Source of the DNA: Blastochloris sulfoviridis
GTDB taxonomy: Bacteria; Pseudomonadota; Alphaproteobacteria; Rhizobiales; Xanthobacteraceae
Assembly: GCF_008630065.1 (NCBI RefSeq)
Contig: NZ_VWPL01000021.1
Coordinates: forward strand, 1 to 64,000
DNA: 64,000 bases
Direction: 5' to 3'
Shown here: in pieces, positions 38,369 to 47,926 of the stretch
Layout of the letters: every line of letters begins with the position of its first letter
How positions within the stretch are numbered: position 1 is the stretch's first letter
Made by a program: the position numbers and the translations under genes
The notes under the pieces: model-generated
Database searches by the model: none
The model's input: only the letters and a program-made list of their open reading frames with translations
What the model was told of the DNA's origin: nothing

Positions 38369-39565
38369 TCACACCACCCCGGCCGCCCGGCTCACATCGG
38401 CGATCAGGTCGTCGGCGTGCTCCAGCCCCACCGACAGCCGCAGCATGCCGTCGGTGATGCCGAGCGCCGCGCGCTCCTCCGGCTTGAGGCGCGAATGGGT
38501 GGTGGAGGCCGGGTGGGTGATCAGGCTCTTGGCATCGCCGAGATTGTTTGAGATGCGCACCACCTTCAGCGCATTGAGGAAGGAAAACGCGCCGGCCTTG
38601 CCGCCTTTCACCTCGAACGCCACCATGGTCGAGGGCCCGAGCATCTGCCGCGCGATCAATGCGGCCTGCGGGTGGTCGGCGCGGCCGGGGAACATCACCC
38701 GCGTCACGCCCGGCAAACCGGCGAGCGCGTCGGCGACCTTGGCGGCGGTGGCCGTCTGGCGCTCGACGCGCAGCACCAGCGTCTCCAGGCTCTTCAGCAG
38801 CACCCAGGCATTGAACGGCGACAGCGTCGGCCCGCTCATGCGCAGGAAGGGCTGGATCTTCTCCTCCAACAGCTTGCGGCCGCCGAGGATCGCCCCGCCC
38901 ATGCAGCGGCCCTGGCCGTCGATGTGCTTGGTGGCGGAATAGACCACCACGTCGGCGCCGAGCTTGAGCGGCTTCTGGAAGACCGGCGTGGCGAACACAT
39001 TGTCGACCACGACGAGCGCCCCGGCGGCGTGCGCGATCTCGGCGATGGCGGCGATGTCCATCACCACGAGCGTCGGATTGGCCGGGCTTTCCAGGAAGCA
39101 CGCCTTGGTGTTCGGCCGCATGGCGGCGCGCCACGCATCGAGGTCGGTGCCGTCGACCAGGGTCGAGGCGACGCCGAAGCGGGGGAGAAAATCCTCGATG
39201 ATCCAGCGGCAGGCGCCGAACATCAGGCGCGGCGCCACCACATGGTCGCCGGCGGCGAGAAGGCCGACCATGGCGCCGTGCACCGCGGCCATGCCGGTGG
39301 CGGTGGCGCAGCACATCTCCGCGCCCTCGAACTCGGCCAGCCGGTCCTCGAACATCGCCACGGTCGGGTTGGCGTAGCGGGTGTACTGGTAGCCCGGATC
39401 CTCGTTCTTGAACCGCGCCTCGGCGGTCTCGGCGCGGTCGTAGACGAAGCCCTGGGTCAGGAACAGCGTCTCCGAGGTCTCGCCGAACTGCGAACGCTGG
39501 ATGGCGCCATGCACCAGCCGGGTCTCGGGGTGAAGATCGTCGAAGGGGGTCGCGGGCGTGGGCAT
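38369..39565 (-). CDS. metZ: O-succinylhomoserine sulfhydrylase
   Basis: A 398-residue PLP enzyme of the Cys/Met metabolism family that makes homocysteine from O-succinylhomoserine and sulfide. The PLP lysine lies in VVYSATKHIDGQGRCMGGAI; GFVYDRAETAEARF, YQYTRYANPTVAMFEDRLA and the C-terminal ITHPASTTHSRL are characteristic of MetZ rather than MetB or MetY. ATG 39565. The stop lies 2 bp from a palindromic repeat. Confidence 0.93.
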   Translation of the reverse strand: MPTPATPFDDLHPETRLVHGAIQRSQFGETSETLFLTQGFVYDRAETAEARFKNEDPGYQYTRYANPTVAMFEDRLAEFEGAEMCCATATGMAAVHGAMVGLLAAGDHVVAPRLMFGACRWIIEDFLPRFGVASTLVDGTDLDAWRAAMRPNTKACFLESPANPTLVVMDIAAIAEIAHAAGALVVVDNVFATPVFQKPLKLGADVVVYSATKHIDGQGRCMGGAILGGRKLLEEKIQPFLRMSGPTLSPFNAWVLLKSLETLVLRVERQTATAAKVADALAGLPGVTRVMFPGRADHPQAALIARQMLGPSTMVAFEVKGGKAGAFSFLNALKVVRISNNLGDAKSLITHPASTTHSRLKPEERAALGITDGMLRLSVGLEHADDLIADVSRAAGVV

Positions 39566-39759
39566 CGGTCAAGGGTGCTGGAGAGGGGAAACGTCCAACT
39601 GCACCCGATGGCACGCCGATGCAAGGTCGGAGCAGGGGGCAGGGCGCAGCAGGCGATATGACCGGTGGCGGCGGCAGGCCGCGCGCGCCTGCCGCTTCCC
39701 CCCCGCGCCCTGGCGCGCTAATCGTCCGGGGTCAAAAGACCGGTAAGGGGAGTCGAGCC

Positions 39760-40989
39760 ATGGGCGCGGGAGTGGTCATCGTCGGCGGCGGGCAGGCGGG
39801 GTTGCAGCTCGCCACCAGCCTGCGCCAGGGCGGCTATGGCGAGGCCATCCGCATCATCGGCGCCGAGCCGTACGCGCCCTATCAGCGGCCGCCGCTGTCG
39901 AAGGCGGTGCTGTCGGGCGAGGCCGGCGTCGACACCGTGCCGCTGCGCGCGCCTGCCTTCTTCGCCGACAACCGGCTCGACCTCGTCACCGGCCGCCGGG
40001 TCGAGGCCATCGACCCCGGCGCCAGGACGGTCACCGCCGGCGCCGACACGATCGCCTACGACCACCTGATCGTTGCCACCGGCGCCGATGTGCGCAAGCT
40101 GCCGGTGCCGGGCGCCGAGCTGGAGGGCGTGCTCTACCTGCGCGGGCTCGACGATGCGCTCAAGCTCAAGGAGGCGCTGGCCCGGCCGCGCCAGGTGGTG
40201 GTGATCGGCGGCGGCTTCATCGGGCTGGAGGTGGCGGCCTCCGCCACCAAGCTCGGCAGTAAGGCGGTGGTGGTCGAGGCGCTGCCGCGGGTGCTGGCGC
40301 GCTCCACCGCGCCGGCGATGGCCTCGGCCATCGTGCGCCGGCACGGCGAGAAGGGCGTCGAGATCAAGACCGGCGCCGGGGTCAGCCGCATCGAGGGCGA
40401 GGGGGCGGTCTCGGCCGTCGTGCTGTCGGACGGTACCAAGTTGCCGGCAGATCTGGTGGTGGTGGGCATCGGCGTGGTGCCGGCGGCCGGCATCGCCCAG
40501 GCGGCGGGCATCGCCACCGACAACGGCATCGTCGTCGACGAGCTTCTGCGCACCTCCGCGCCCGGCGTGTTCGCCATCGGCGACGTGGCGCGCTTCCCCA
40601 CCCGCTTCGCGCCGAAGCCGGTGCTGGTCGAATCGGTGCAGAACGCCATCGACCAGGGCAAGGCGGTGGCGGCCACCATCCTCGGCAAGCCCAAGCCCTA
40701 TGACGCGGTGCCGTGGTTCTGGAGCGACCAGTTCGACATGAAGCTGCAGACCACGGGTCTCGCCTTCGACGTCGAGGAGGCGGTGGTGCGCGGCGATCCC
40801 GACAGCCTCGCCTTCTCGGTGTTCCTGCTCCGGGGCGGCCGGGTGATCGCCGTCGACACCCTCAACAAGCCGGCCGACCACATGATCGGCCGCCGGCTGG
40901 TCACCGCCGGCACGCGCCTCAGCGCCGCCGAGATCGCCGATCCGTCCTTCGACCTCAAGCAGGCCGCCGCCGACCCGGCGCGGGGCTGA
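39760..40989 (+). CDS. FAD-dependent ferredoxin/rubredoxin reductase-like oxidoreductase
   Basis: A 409-residue flavoprotein of the ferredoxin-NAD(+) reductase group of ring-hydroxylating and P450 systems. The FAD motif VVIVGGGQAGLQLATSLRQGG, PYQRPPLSKAVLSGE, the NAD(H) motif VVVIGGGFIGLEVAASATKLG and the second FAD motif GVFAIGDVARFP are clear, with a C-terminal reductase domain (PWFWSDQFDMKLQTTGL). It would pass electrons from NADH to a ferredoxin, but no ferredoxin or oxygenase gene is nearby. ATG 39760 follows AAGGGGAG. The next gene starts 1 bp after its stop. Confidence 0.92.
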   Translation: MGAGVVIVGGGQAGLQLATSLRQGGYGEAIRIIGAEPYAPYQRPPLSKAVLSGEAGVDTVPLRAPAFFADNRLDLVTGRRVEAIDPGARTVTAGADTIAYDHLIVATGADVRKLPVPGAELEGVLYLRGLDDALKLKEALARPRQVVVIGGGFIGLEVAASATKLGSKAVVVEALPRVLARSTAPAMASAIVRRHGEKGVEIKTGAGVSRIEGEGAVSAVVLSDGTKLPADLVVVGIGVVPAAGIAQAAGIATDNGIVVDELLRTSAPGVFAIGDVARFPTRFAPKPVLVESVQNAIDQGKAVAATILGKPKPYDAVPWFWSDQFDMKLQTTGLAFDVEEAVVRGDPDSLAFSVFLLRGGRVIAVDTLNKPADHMIGRRLVTAGTRLSAAEIADPSFDLKQAAADPARG

Positions 40990-40990
40990 C

Positions 40991-41734
40991 GTGGAGGCCT
41001 CGGGCCCGGTCGCCATCGCCATCATGGCCAAGGTGCCGGTGCCGGGGCGGGTGAAGACCCGGCTCTGCCCGCCGCTGGCGCCGGTCGAGGCGGCAGCACT
41101 CGCGGCGGCGTTCCTGGCCGATGTCGCCGGGCGGGTGGCGGATCTTGCCCGCCGCCTCGGCGCGGTGGCGCATGTCGCCCATGCGCCGGCCGGGGAGGCG
41201 GTCGAGATGGCCGCGTGCCTGCCGCTGCCGCTGCCGCTGATCGCGCAGGGGGAGGGCGATCTCGGCGCCCGCATGGCCGGCGTGGTGGCGGCGCTATGCG
41301 CCCGCGGCCACCGCGGCGTGGTGCTGCTCGGTACCGATGCGCCGACCCTGCCCGACGCCATCCTGGCCGAGGCGGTGCGCGCTCTCGATATTCCCGGCCG
41401 GATCGCCATGGCCCCGGTGCGCGACGGCGGCTACGGCGTGCTGGCGCTCGACCGGCCGCACCCGGCGCTGTTTGCCGACATGCCGTGGAGCACGAATCAG
41501 GTGGCGGCACTGACGCGAACGCGGGCACGGGCGGCGGAGCTCGAGCTGGTCGAACTGCCGGGCTGGTACGACGTTGATGATCCGCCGTCGCTGGCGCTGC
41601 TCGCCGCCGAGCTGGCCGGCCATCCGCCGGAGGTCGGCCATGCCCTGCCGGGGGTGGGCGCCCCGCGCACCGCCGCGCTGCTGGCGACGCTTCGTGCCCG
41701 GGGTTTCGGGTCGGGTGGATCCGCCTTGGGCTGA
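40991..41734 (+). CDS. DUF2064 / TIGR04282-type nucleotidyltransferase-like protein
   Basis: A 247-residue protein with a GT-A/nucleotidyltransferase-like start (IAIMAKVPVPGRVKTRLCPPL), the motif VVLLGTDAPTLPDAIL, APVRDGGYGVLAL, and MPWSTNQV. These mark the DUF2064 family, sometimes annotated as a glycosyltransferase linked to arsenosugar synthesis. No arsenic genes are nearby, so that role is not supported here. GTG start 1 bp after the FAD reductase gene; the two are probably co-transcribed. Confidence 0.8.
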   Translation: MEASGPVAIAIMAKVPVPGRVKTRLCPPLAPVEAAALAAAFLADVAGRVADLARRLGAVAHVAHAPAGEAVEMAACLPLPLPLIAQGEGDLGARMAGVVAALCARGHRGVVLLGTDAPTLPDAILAEAVRALDIPGRIAMAPVRDGGYGVLALDRPHPALFADMPWSTNQVAALTRTRARAAELELVELPGWYDVDDPPSLALLAAELAGHPPEVGHALPGVGAPRTAALLATLRARGFGSGGSALG

Positions 41735-41962
41735 AGTGGCCCGGCGTTCTGCCACAATCCCGACATAAGACGACCAAACGTGACCAGGGAAGGTGATCGG
41801 GGGGAAGGCGACATTGCTCCATGAAACCGGGGCTCGATCGACAGTCGGTTCTCGCGAGGCCGGCCGCGACGTCAGCGCCCTCCCGTGTCGAGGGCAGAAG
41901 ACCTACGCCGTGCCTGATCCGAAAACGCTCCGGGGCTGGAGCAGAGCCAGGGGGACCGGTCG

Positions 41963-44323
41963 ATGACACTCTCGAACAACGGATGGAATGCCGCGAAAAG
42001 CAGTGCTCAATTGGCAGTGACATCTCTATGGCGTGGGCTGGCGTTCGTCCGCGATCAGGTGCTCGCGCGGGTGCCGCGGCCGGCGGTGTTCATCGCCCTC
42101 GGCGCCATCGCCGGGGCCGGCGTGCTTCTCACGGTTTCGTCGCTGGTTGGTGTCGCGGTGGAGACCTGGAGCCGCGGCGACGTTCAGTTGCGGGCCCGCA
42201 TCGTGCTGCTGTCGGCCAAGGGCCAGATCGAGGAGCTGGCGCGCGATCCCTCGCCCGAGGCCGCCGCCGAGCTGCAGGCGCTGTTTGCGCGCCTGATCAC
42301 CGACGAGCGGCTGCAGGCGGTGGGTATCTGCGAGCCGGACGGCCGCATGCGGGCGCCGACATCGACCATGCCGTCGCGCCTCCTGTGCGCCTCGATCCGG
42401 CGCGGCAAGGCCGAGACCACGATGCCGATCCGCATCGACAGCCAGGATCTCCTGGTCTCGGCGTTTCCGCTCGCGGATGGCGTGCTGGGCCATGTCGTCA
42501 TCGTTCACGATTTGACCTATGCCAAGGCACGCTCCGACAAGGCGCGCGTCTACATTCTGGTTGCAACCGTGGTGGCGGCGCTTCTGGTCAGCGGCGCGGT
42601 CGCGGTGGCAATGCTGGTGCTGGTGCGCAACTGGCGCACGGCGTTGCGCACCACGCTGGAGGACCTGCGGGCCGGCCGCGTCGACGCGCCCCATACGGAG
42701 GCAGCCCTGCCGGCGGAGCTGCGCGAGGCGCTCGACCAGTACGATCTCGTGCGCCGCACCATCGACGGCGTCCACATCGACTGGACGCCGGAGACGCTGC
42801 AGCGGGCGCTCGGCGCCGAGTTGCCCGGCGCCGAGGTGCTGGTGGTGTCCAATCGCGAGCCCTACATCCACAACCACATCGAGGGTGGCGGCATCAACGT
42901 CCAGATCCCGGCGAGCGGCCTCGTGTCGGCGATCGAGCCGGTGATCCGCGCCTGCGGCGGCACCTGGATCGCCCACGGCAGCGGCAGCGCCGACCGCGAT
43001 ACGGTGGACGCCGCCGACCGCATCGCCGTGCCGCCCGACGCGCCGAGCTATGCGCTGCGGCGGATCTGGCTCACCGAGGAGCAGCAGGACGGCTACTATT
43101 ACGGCTTCTCCAACGAGGGCATGTGGCCGCTGTGCCATATCGCCTTCGTGCGGCCGGCCTTCCGCGAGAGCGACTGGCGCTACTATCGCGAGGTCAACGA
43201 GATGTTCGCCGACGCCGTGGTGCGCGAGGCGAAGACGCGCGATCCCATCGTGCTGGTACAGGACTATCACTTCGCGCTGCTGCCGCGCATGGTGCGCAAG
43301 CGCCTGCCCAAGGCGACCATCGTCACCTTCTGGCACATTCCCTGGCCGAACGCCGAGACCTTCGGCATCTGCCCGTGGAAGGAGGAGATCATCGACGGCC
43401 TGCTCGGCTCGTCGATCCTCGGCTTCCACACCGACTTCCACTGCAACAACTTCTTCGAGACGGTCGACCGCTTCGTCGAGAGCCGCATCGACCGCGAGCG
43501 CCGTTCGGCGACGCTGGGTGGCCACGAGACGCTGGTGCGCCCCTATCCGATCTCGATCGAATGGCCGCCCTCGGCGCTGGCCGGCCAGAAGCCGGTGCCG
43601 GCGTGCGGCGCGGCGGTGCGCAGCCGCTTCGGCCTCGGCGAGGGTGTACGGATCGGCGTCGGCATCGAGCGCTTCGACTACACCAAGGGCATCGTCGACC
43701 GGATGCACGCGGTCGATGCGCTGCTGCAGAACCATCCGGAATGGCTGGGCCGCTTCACCTTCATCCAGGCGGCGGCGCCCACCCGCAGCAAGATCGCCTC
43801 CTACCGCGCCTTGCAGGACGAGGCGGTGGCGCTGGCCGACGAGATCAACGCCCGCCACGGCACGCCCGACTGGCGGCCGATCGTGCTGTCGATCCGCCAT
43901 CACGATCCGGCCGAGGTGTTCGAGCTGTTCCGGGCGGCGGATTTCTGCGTGGTCTCCAGCCTGCACGACGGCATGAATCTGGTGGCCAAGGAGTTCGTCG
44001 CCGCGCGCGACGACGAGCGCGGCGTGCTGGTGCTCTCCACCTTCGCCGGTGCCTCGCGCGAGCTGGTCGAGGGGCTGATCGTCAACCCCTATTATGCCTA
44101 CGACATGGCTGACGCGATGAACCGGGCGCTGACCATGCCGGTGGCCGAGCAGGAGGCGCGCATGCGCCAGATGCGGGCGCTGGTGCGCACCCGCAACGTC
44201 TATCGCTGGGCCGGCCAGATGCTGCTCGATGCTGCGCAACTGCGCCGCCGCGAGGCGATCGAGACGCTGGCGGCGGGCAACCTCGCCGCGCTGCCGCGCC
44301 TGCTGCGCCGCCGCATGGGATAG
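41963..44323 (+). CDS. Membrane-anchored GT20 synthase with an extracytoplasmic sensor-like module
   Basis: A 786-residue protein. Transmembrane segments at about 41-66 and 196-222 enclose an extracytoplasmic domain of about 130 residues; a HAMP-like linker (223-270) leads to a family GT20 domain (about 290-765). Seen in the latter: [62 protein letters not shown], the nucleotide-sugar site [10 protein letters not shown] and [17 protein letters not shown]. It resembles trehalose-6-phosphate synthase but the acceptor-loop sequences differ from OtsA, so the product may be trehalose 6-phosphate or another glucosyl phosphate. No otsB phosphatase is nearby. The ATG at 41963 is preceded by a 228-bp gap without other features. 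Confidence 0.82.
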   Translation: MTLSNNGWNAAKSSAQLAVTSLWRGLAFVRDQVLARVPRPAVFIALGAIAGAGVLLTVSSLVGVAVETWSRGDVQLRARIVLLSAKGQIEELARDPSPEAAAELQALFARLITDERLQAVGICEPDGRMRAPTSTMPSRLLCASIRRGKAETTMPIRIDSQDLLVSAFPLADGVLGHVVIVHDLTYAKARSDKARVYILVATVVAALLVSGAVAVAMLVLVRNWRTALRTTLEDLRAGRVDAPHTEAALPAELREALDQYDLVRRTIDGVHIDWTPETLQRALGAELPGAEVLVVSNREPYIHNHIEGGGINVQIPASGLVSAIEPVIRACGGTWIAHGSGSADRDTVDAADRIAVPPDAPSYALRRIWLTEEQQDGYYYGFSNEGMWPLCHIAFVRPAFRESDWRYYREVNEMFADAVVREAKTRDPIVLVQDYHFALLPRMVRKRLPKATIVTFWHIPWPNAETFGICPWKEEIIDGLLGSSILGFHTDFHCNNFFETVDRFVESRIDRERRSATLGGHETLVRPYPISIEWPPSALAGQKPVPACGAAVRSRFGLGEGVRIGVGIERFDYTKGIVDRMHAVDALLQNHPEWLGRFTFIQAAAPTRSKIASYRALQDEAVALADEINARHGTPDWRPIVLSIRHHDPAEVFELFRAADFCVVSSLHDGMNLVAKEFVAARDDERGVLVLSTFAGASRELVEGLIVNPYYAYDMADAMNRALTMPVAEQEARMRQMRALVRTRNVYRWAGQMLLDAAQLRRREAIETLAAGNLAALPRLLRRRMG

Positions 44324-44337
44324 CGAAGCCGGCCTTT

Positions 44338-44395
44338 TCGTCCCTCTCCCATCCGGGCGCACGCAAGCGCGGCCCGGGTGGGAGAGGGACGAATG
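44338..44395. repeat. Single-hairpin copy of the composite repeat family
   Basis: One hairpin, TCCCTCTCCCATCCGGGC with its inverted GCCCGGGTGGGAGAGGGA partner, and a loop containing ACGCAAGCGC. It lies between the convergent GT20 gene and livM and may act as a bidirectional terminator. Confidence 0.75.
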
Positions 44396-44422
44396 GAGCC
44401 AAGCCGCTCACCCGAAGCCTTG

Positions 44423-45439
44423 TCAGCTTTCGCCGCGCGCCCGCGCCCGCGTCACCAGCGCGGCGATCTCGCCGACCACGCCGCGGCGGAACAGCAGCAC
44501 GGCGGCCACGAACACCACGCCCTGGGTGACCAGCACCCACTCGCCGATACCGGAGAGATAGTTCTGCATCGCCACGATGATGCCGGCGCCGACCACCGGG
44601 CCGAACACCGTGCCCATGCCGCCGACCAGCGTCATCAGCACCACCTCGCCGGACATCTGCCAGGCGACGTCGGACAGCGAGGCGAGCTGGAACACCACCG
44701 TCTTCATCGCCCCGGCCATGCCGGCCAGCGTCGCCGACAGCACGAAGGCGACGAGCTTGTAGCGCTCGACGCGGTAGCCGAGCGAGATGGCGCGCGGCTC
44801 GTTCTCGCGGATCGCCTTCAGCACCTGCCCGAACGGCGAATGCACGATGCGGTAGATGAGCAGGAAGGCGGCGAGGAACAGTGCCAGCACGATGAAATAG
44901 AGCACGCGGTCGTCGGTGGTGGGGATGAGGCCGAACAGCGGCCTGCGCGGGATGGCCTGGATGCCGTCCTCGCCGCCGGTGAACCGCGTCTGCAGGCAGA
45001 AGAAAAAGAACATCTGCGCCAAGGCCAGCGTGACCATGGCGAAATAGATGCCCTGGCGGCGGATGGCGAGCCAGCCCACCGCACTGCCGAGCACGGCTGC
45101 GAACGCCATGCCGGCGAGAATGCCGAGCTCGGGCGTCAGCCCCAGCGTCTTGATGCCGTAGCCGCACACATAGGCGGCGCCGCCGAAGAACATCGCGTGG
45201 CCGAACGACAGCAGGCCGACATAGCCGATGAGCAGGTTGAAGGCGCAGGCGAACAGCGCAAAGCACAGCACCTTCATCAGGAACACGGGATAGGCGAAGA
45301 ACGGCGCGACCATGCCGGCCGCCACCATCGCCGCGAACAGCCACAGGAAGGTGGCGCCGCCGCCCGGCCGCCGGGCCGCGGCCGGCGCACCGGCCGGCGT
45401 CCCGGTCGTCTCCTCGGCCCTCACCAGCATCGTCTCCAT
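44423..45439 (-). CDS. livM: Branched-chain amino acid ABC transporter permease LivM
   Basis: A 338-residue inner-membrane permease with about nine to ten hydrophobic segments and the family motifs NLLIGYVGLLSFGHAMFFGGAAYV and KAIRENEPRAISLGYRVERYKLVAFVLSATLAGMAGAM. It pairs with LivH to move leucine, isoleucine, valine or related amino acids. The first 28 residues are Ala/Gly/Pro-rich and cytosolic. It is 30 bp downstream of livH and last in livG-livF-livK-livH-livM. Confidence 0.93.
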   Translation of the reverse strand: METMLVRAEETTGTPAGAPAAARRPGGGATFLWLFAAMVAAGMVAPFFAYPVFLMKVLCFALFACAFNLLIGYVGLLSFGHAMFFGGAAYVCGYGIKTLGLTPELGILAGMAFAAVLGSAVGWLAIRRQGIYFAMVTLALAQMFFFFCLQTRFTGGEDGIQAIPRRPLFGLIPTTDDRVLYFIVLALFLAAFLLIYRIVHSPFGQVLKAIRENEPRAISLGYRVERYKLVAFVLSATLAGMAGAMKTVVFQLASLSDVAWQMSGEVVLMTLVGGMGTVFGPVVGAGIIVAMQNYLSGIGEWVLVTQGVVFVAAVLLFRRGVVGEIAALVTRARARGES

Positions 45440-45469
45440 CCTCGAAAACCCGCGCCCGCTTGTTGATTA

Positions 45470-46351
45470 TTATTTCGCCGTCCCGAACAGGCCGGCCGGC
45501 TTGATCAGCAGCACGATCGCCATGATCACGAACACCACGGTGTTGGAGGCCTCGGGGTAGAACACCTTGGTCAGTCCCTCGATCAGGCCGAGCCCGAAGC
45601 CGGTGACGATCGAGCCCAGGATCGAGCCCATGCCGCCGATCACCACCACCGCGAACACCACGATGATCAGGTTCGAGCCCATCAGCGGGCTCACCTGATA
45701 GATCGGCGCCGCCAGCACGCCGGCAAGGGCGGCGAGCCCGACGCCGAAGCCGTAGGTCAGGGTGATCATGCGCGGCACGTTGACGCCGAACGCCTGCACC
45801 AGATCCGGCCGCTCGGTGGCGGCGCGCAGATACGAGCCGAGCTTGGTGCGCTCGATCATGAACCAGGTGGCGAGGCACACCGCGAGCGACAGCACCACCA
45901 CCCAGGCGCGGTAGTTGGGCAGGAACATGAAGCCGAGGTTCTGGCCGCCCGGCAGCGGGTTGGGGTAGGGCTGGCCGCCCGAGCCGAACTGGCTGCGGAA
46001 CACCCCCTCCAGGATCAGCGCCAGCCCGAAGGTGAGCAGCAGGCCGTAGAGGTGGTCGAGATGGTAGATGCGCGACAGCAGCAGCCGCTCGACGACGATG
46101 CCGGTGGCGCCGACCAGCACCGGCGCCACCACCAGCGCCGCCCAATAGGGGATGCCGGCGAAGGTGAGCAGCATCCACGCCGCGAACGCCCCCATCATGT
46201 ATTGGGCGCCGTGCGCGAAATTGATGACGTTGAGCAGGCCGAAGATCACCGCGAGCCCGAGCGACAGGATCGCGTAGAACGCGCCATTGATCAGGCCCAG
46301 CAGGAGCTGGCCGAACAGCACCGCCGGCGGCACGCCGATCAGCTCGAACAT
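45470..46351 (-). CDS. livH: Branched-chain amino acid ABC transporter permease LivH
   Basis: A 293-residue permease. Family features are LLLGLINGAFYAILSLGLAVIFGLLNVINFAHGAQYMMGAF, RAATERPDLVQAFGVNVPRM and GVLAAPIYQVSPLMGSN with eight or so hydrophobic helices. ATG 46351. A composite repeat of about 280 bp separates it from livK upstream, so the transporter operon is interrupted by a non-coding palindromic block. Confidence 0.94.
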   Translation of the reverse strand: MFELIGVPPAVLFGQLLLGLINGAFYAILSLGLAVIFGLLNVINFAHGAQYMMGAFAAWMLLTFAGIPYWAALVVAPVLVGATGIVVERLLLSRIYHLDHLYGLLLTFGLALILEGVFRSQFGSGGQPYPNPLPGGQNLGFMFLPNYRAWVVVLSLAVCLATWFMIERTKLGSYLRAATERPDLVQAFGVNVPRMITLTYGFGVGLAALAGVLAAPIYQVSPLMGSNLIIVVFAVVVIGGMGSILGSIVTGFGLGLIEGLTKVFYPEASNTVVFVIMAIVLLIKPAGLFGTAK

Positions 46352-46364
46352 GTGGGCGGCTCCT

Positions 46365-46645
46365 CAAACGGTCTTCGGTCGATGGTCGCGAAATAATCGC
46401 GGCTGGGCGCTTCGCTCTCTTTCCCTCTCCCGCCCGGGCCGCGCTTGCGCGCGCCCGGGCGCAGGCTCTTGCGGGAGAGGGTGCCGAGCGATCCTCAAGA
46501 TCGCGAGGCGGGTGAGGGGTGACGTCGAGCGGCTCGAAAATACCCCTCACCCGGCTCGGCTTTCGCTTCGCTCATCCTCGCCACCCTCTCCCACAAGAGC
46601 CTGCGCCCGGGCGCGCGCAAGCGCGGCCCGGGCGGGAGAGGGAAG
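46365..46645. repeat. Composite palindromic repeat inside the liv operon
   Basis: An arm-like ACGGTCTTCGGTCGATGG starts it. Two inverted CCCTCTCC/GGAGAGGG hairpins with long CCCGGGC-containing loops follow, around GGGTGAGGGGT and ACCCCTCACCC. It lies between livK and livH, both on the minus strand, directly behind the binding-protein gene. Confidence 0.88.
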
Positions 46646-46664
46646 GCGCGGCGGCGATCGTGCG

Positions 46665-47879
46665 TCAGCTCCGCTTGACCAGCGGGCAGCCGCCCTGGTC
46701 CAGCGGCCGGAAGGCTTCCGCCGCCGGGATGGTGGCGCGCAGCTTGTAATAGTCCCACGGCGCCTTCGACTCGGACGGCTTCTTGACCTCGAACAGATAG
46801 AGGTCGTGGATCTTGCGGCCGTCGGCGCGGACCGAACCCTTGCCGAACAGCTTGTCGTCGGAGGGCATCTCCTTCATCTTGGCCACCACCGCGGCGCCGT
46901 CCGCGTCGCTGCCCAGCGCCTCGACCGCCTTGAGATAGTGCATCACCGCCGAATAGACGCCGGCCTGCACCATGGTCGGGTGCATGCCCTTGTTGTCGGC
47001 AGCGAACGCCTTGGCGAAGGCGCGGTCGTCGTCGTCGAGATCCCAGTACCACGCCGAGGTGAAGACGAGGCCCTGCGCCGTCTTCAGCCCGAGCGAGTGG
47101 ACGTCGGTGAGGAACACCAGGAGCGCCGCGAGGTTCTGCCCGGCCTGGGTGATGCCGAACTCGGCCGCCTGCTTGACCGAGTTGATGGTGTCGCCGCCGG
47201 CATTGGCGAGGCCGATGATCTTGGCGCCGGAGCCTTGCGCCTGCAGCAGGAAGGAGGAGAAGTCCTGGGTCGAGAGCGGGTGGCGCACCTTGCCCAGCAC
47301 CTTGCCGCCATTGGCCAGCACCACGGCCTCGGTGTCGCGCTCCAGCGCGTGGCCGAAGGCGTAGTCGGCGGTGATGAAGAACCACGAGTCGCCGCCGGTC
47401 TTCACCACCGCCTTGCCGGTGCCGTTGGCCAGCGCCCAGGTGTCGTAGGTCCAGTGCACGGTGTTGGGCGAGCACGCCTTGCCGGTGAGGTCCGAGCTCG
47501 CCGCGCCCGAATTGAGGAACACCTTGTTCTTTTCGCGGGTGATCTGGTTGACCGACAGCGCCACCGACGAGTTCGGCACGTCGACGATCATGTCGACGCC
47601 GTCCTGGTCGTACCATTGCCGGGCGATGTTGGAGCCGATGTCGGCCTTGTTCTGGTGGTCGGCGAACACGATCTCGACCTTCATGCCCTTGGCCGCCGCG
47701 CCGAAATCCTCGACCGCCTTCCTCGCCGCCCACACCGAGCCCTGGCCTGACATGTCGGCATAGAGGGCGGACTGGTCGTTGAGCACGCCGATCTTGACGA
47801 CGCCGTTGGAATTCTGCGCGTTGGCCGCCGTGGTCGCGAGCGTTGCCGCGGCCGCCAACAGGATCGTGCGTATGCGCAT
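46665..47879 (-). CDS. livK: Branched-chain amino acid ABC transporter substrate-binding protein
   Basis: A 404-residue periplasmic binding protein. A Sec signal peptide (MRIRTILLAAAATLATTAANA) precedes the Peripla_BP_6 fold, starting VVKIGVLNDQSALYADMSG. ATG 47879 is chosen over an upstream in-frame start because GGGAGGAG lies just before it and it opens the signal peptide. The ligand is not evident; members of this group bind branched-chain or other amino acids, amides and aromatic acids. The gene is followed by a palindromic repeat, then livH-livM. Confidence 0.9.
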   Translation of the reverse strand: MRIRTILLAAAATLATTAANAQNSNGVVKIGVLNDQSALYADMSGQGSVWAARKAVEDFGAAAKGMKVEIVFADHQNKADIGSNIARQWYDQDGVDMIVDVPNSSVALSVNQITREKNKVFLNSGAASSDLTGKACSPNTVHWTYDTWALANGTGKAVVKTGGDSWFFITADYAFGHALERDTEAVVLANGGKVLGKVRHPLSTQDFSSFLLQAQGSGAKIIGLANAGGDTINSVKQAAEFGITQAGQNLAALLVFLTDVHSLGLKTAQGLVFTSAWYWDLDDDDRAFAKAFAADNKGMHPTMVQAGVYSAVMHYLKAVEALGSDADGAAVVAKMKEMPSDDKLFGKGSVRADGRKIHDLYLFEVKKPSESKAPWDYYKLRATIPAAEAFRPLDQGGCPLVKRS

Positions 47880-47926
47880 GTGGTCTCCTCCCGGTGGTTG
47901 TTGTTGAACGTCTGCTGCGGCGCGCG

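Noticed and set aside
40991-41734. Arsenosugar role for the DUF2064 protein
   Set aside because: The family name suggests it, but no arsenic methylation or resistance gene is nearby.
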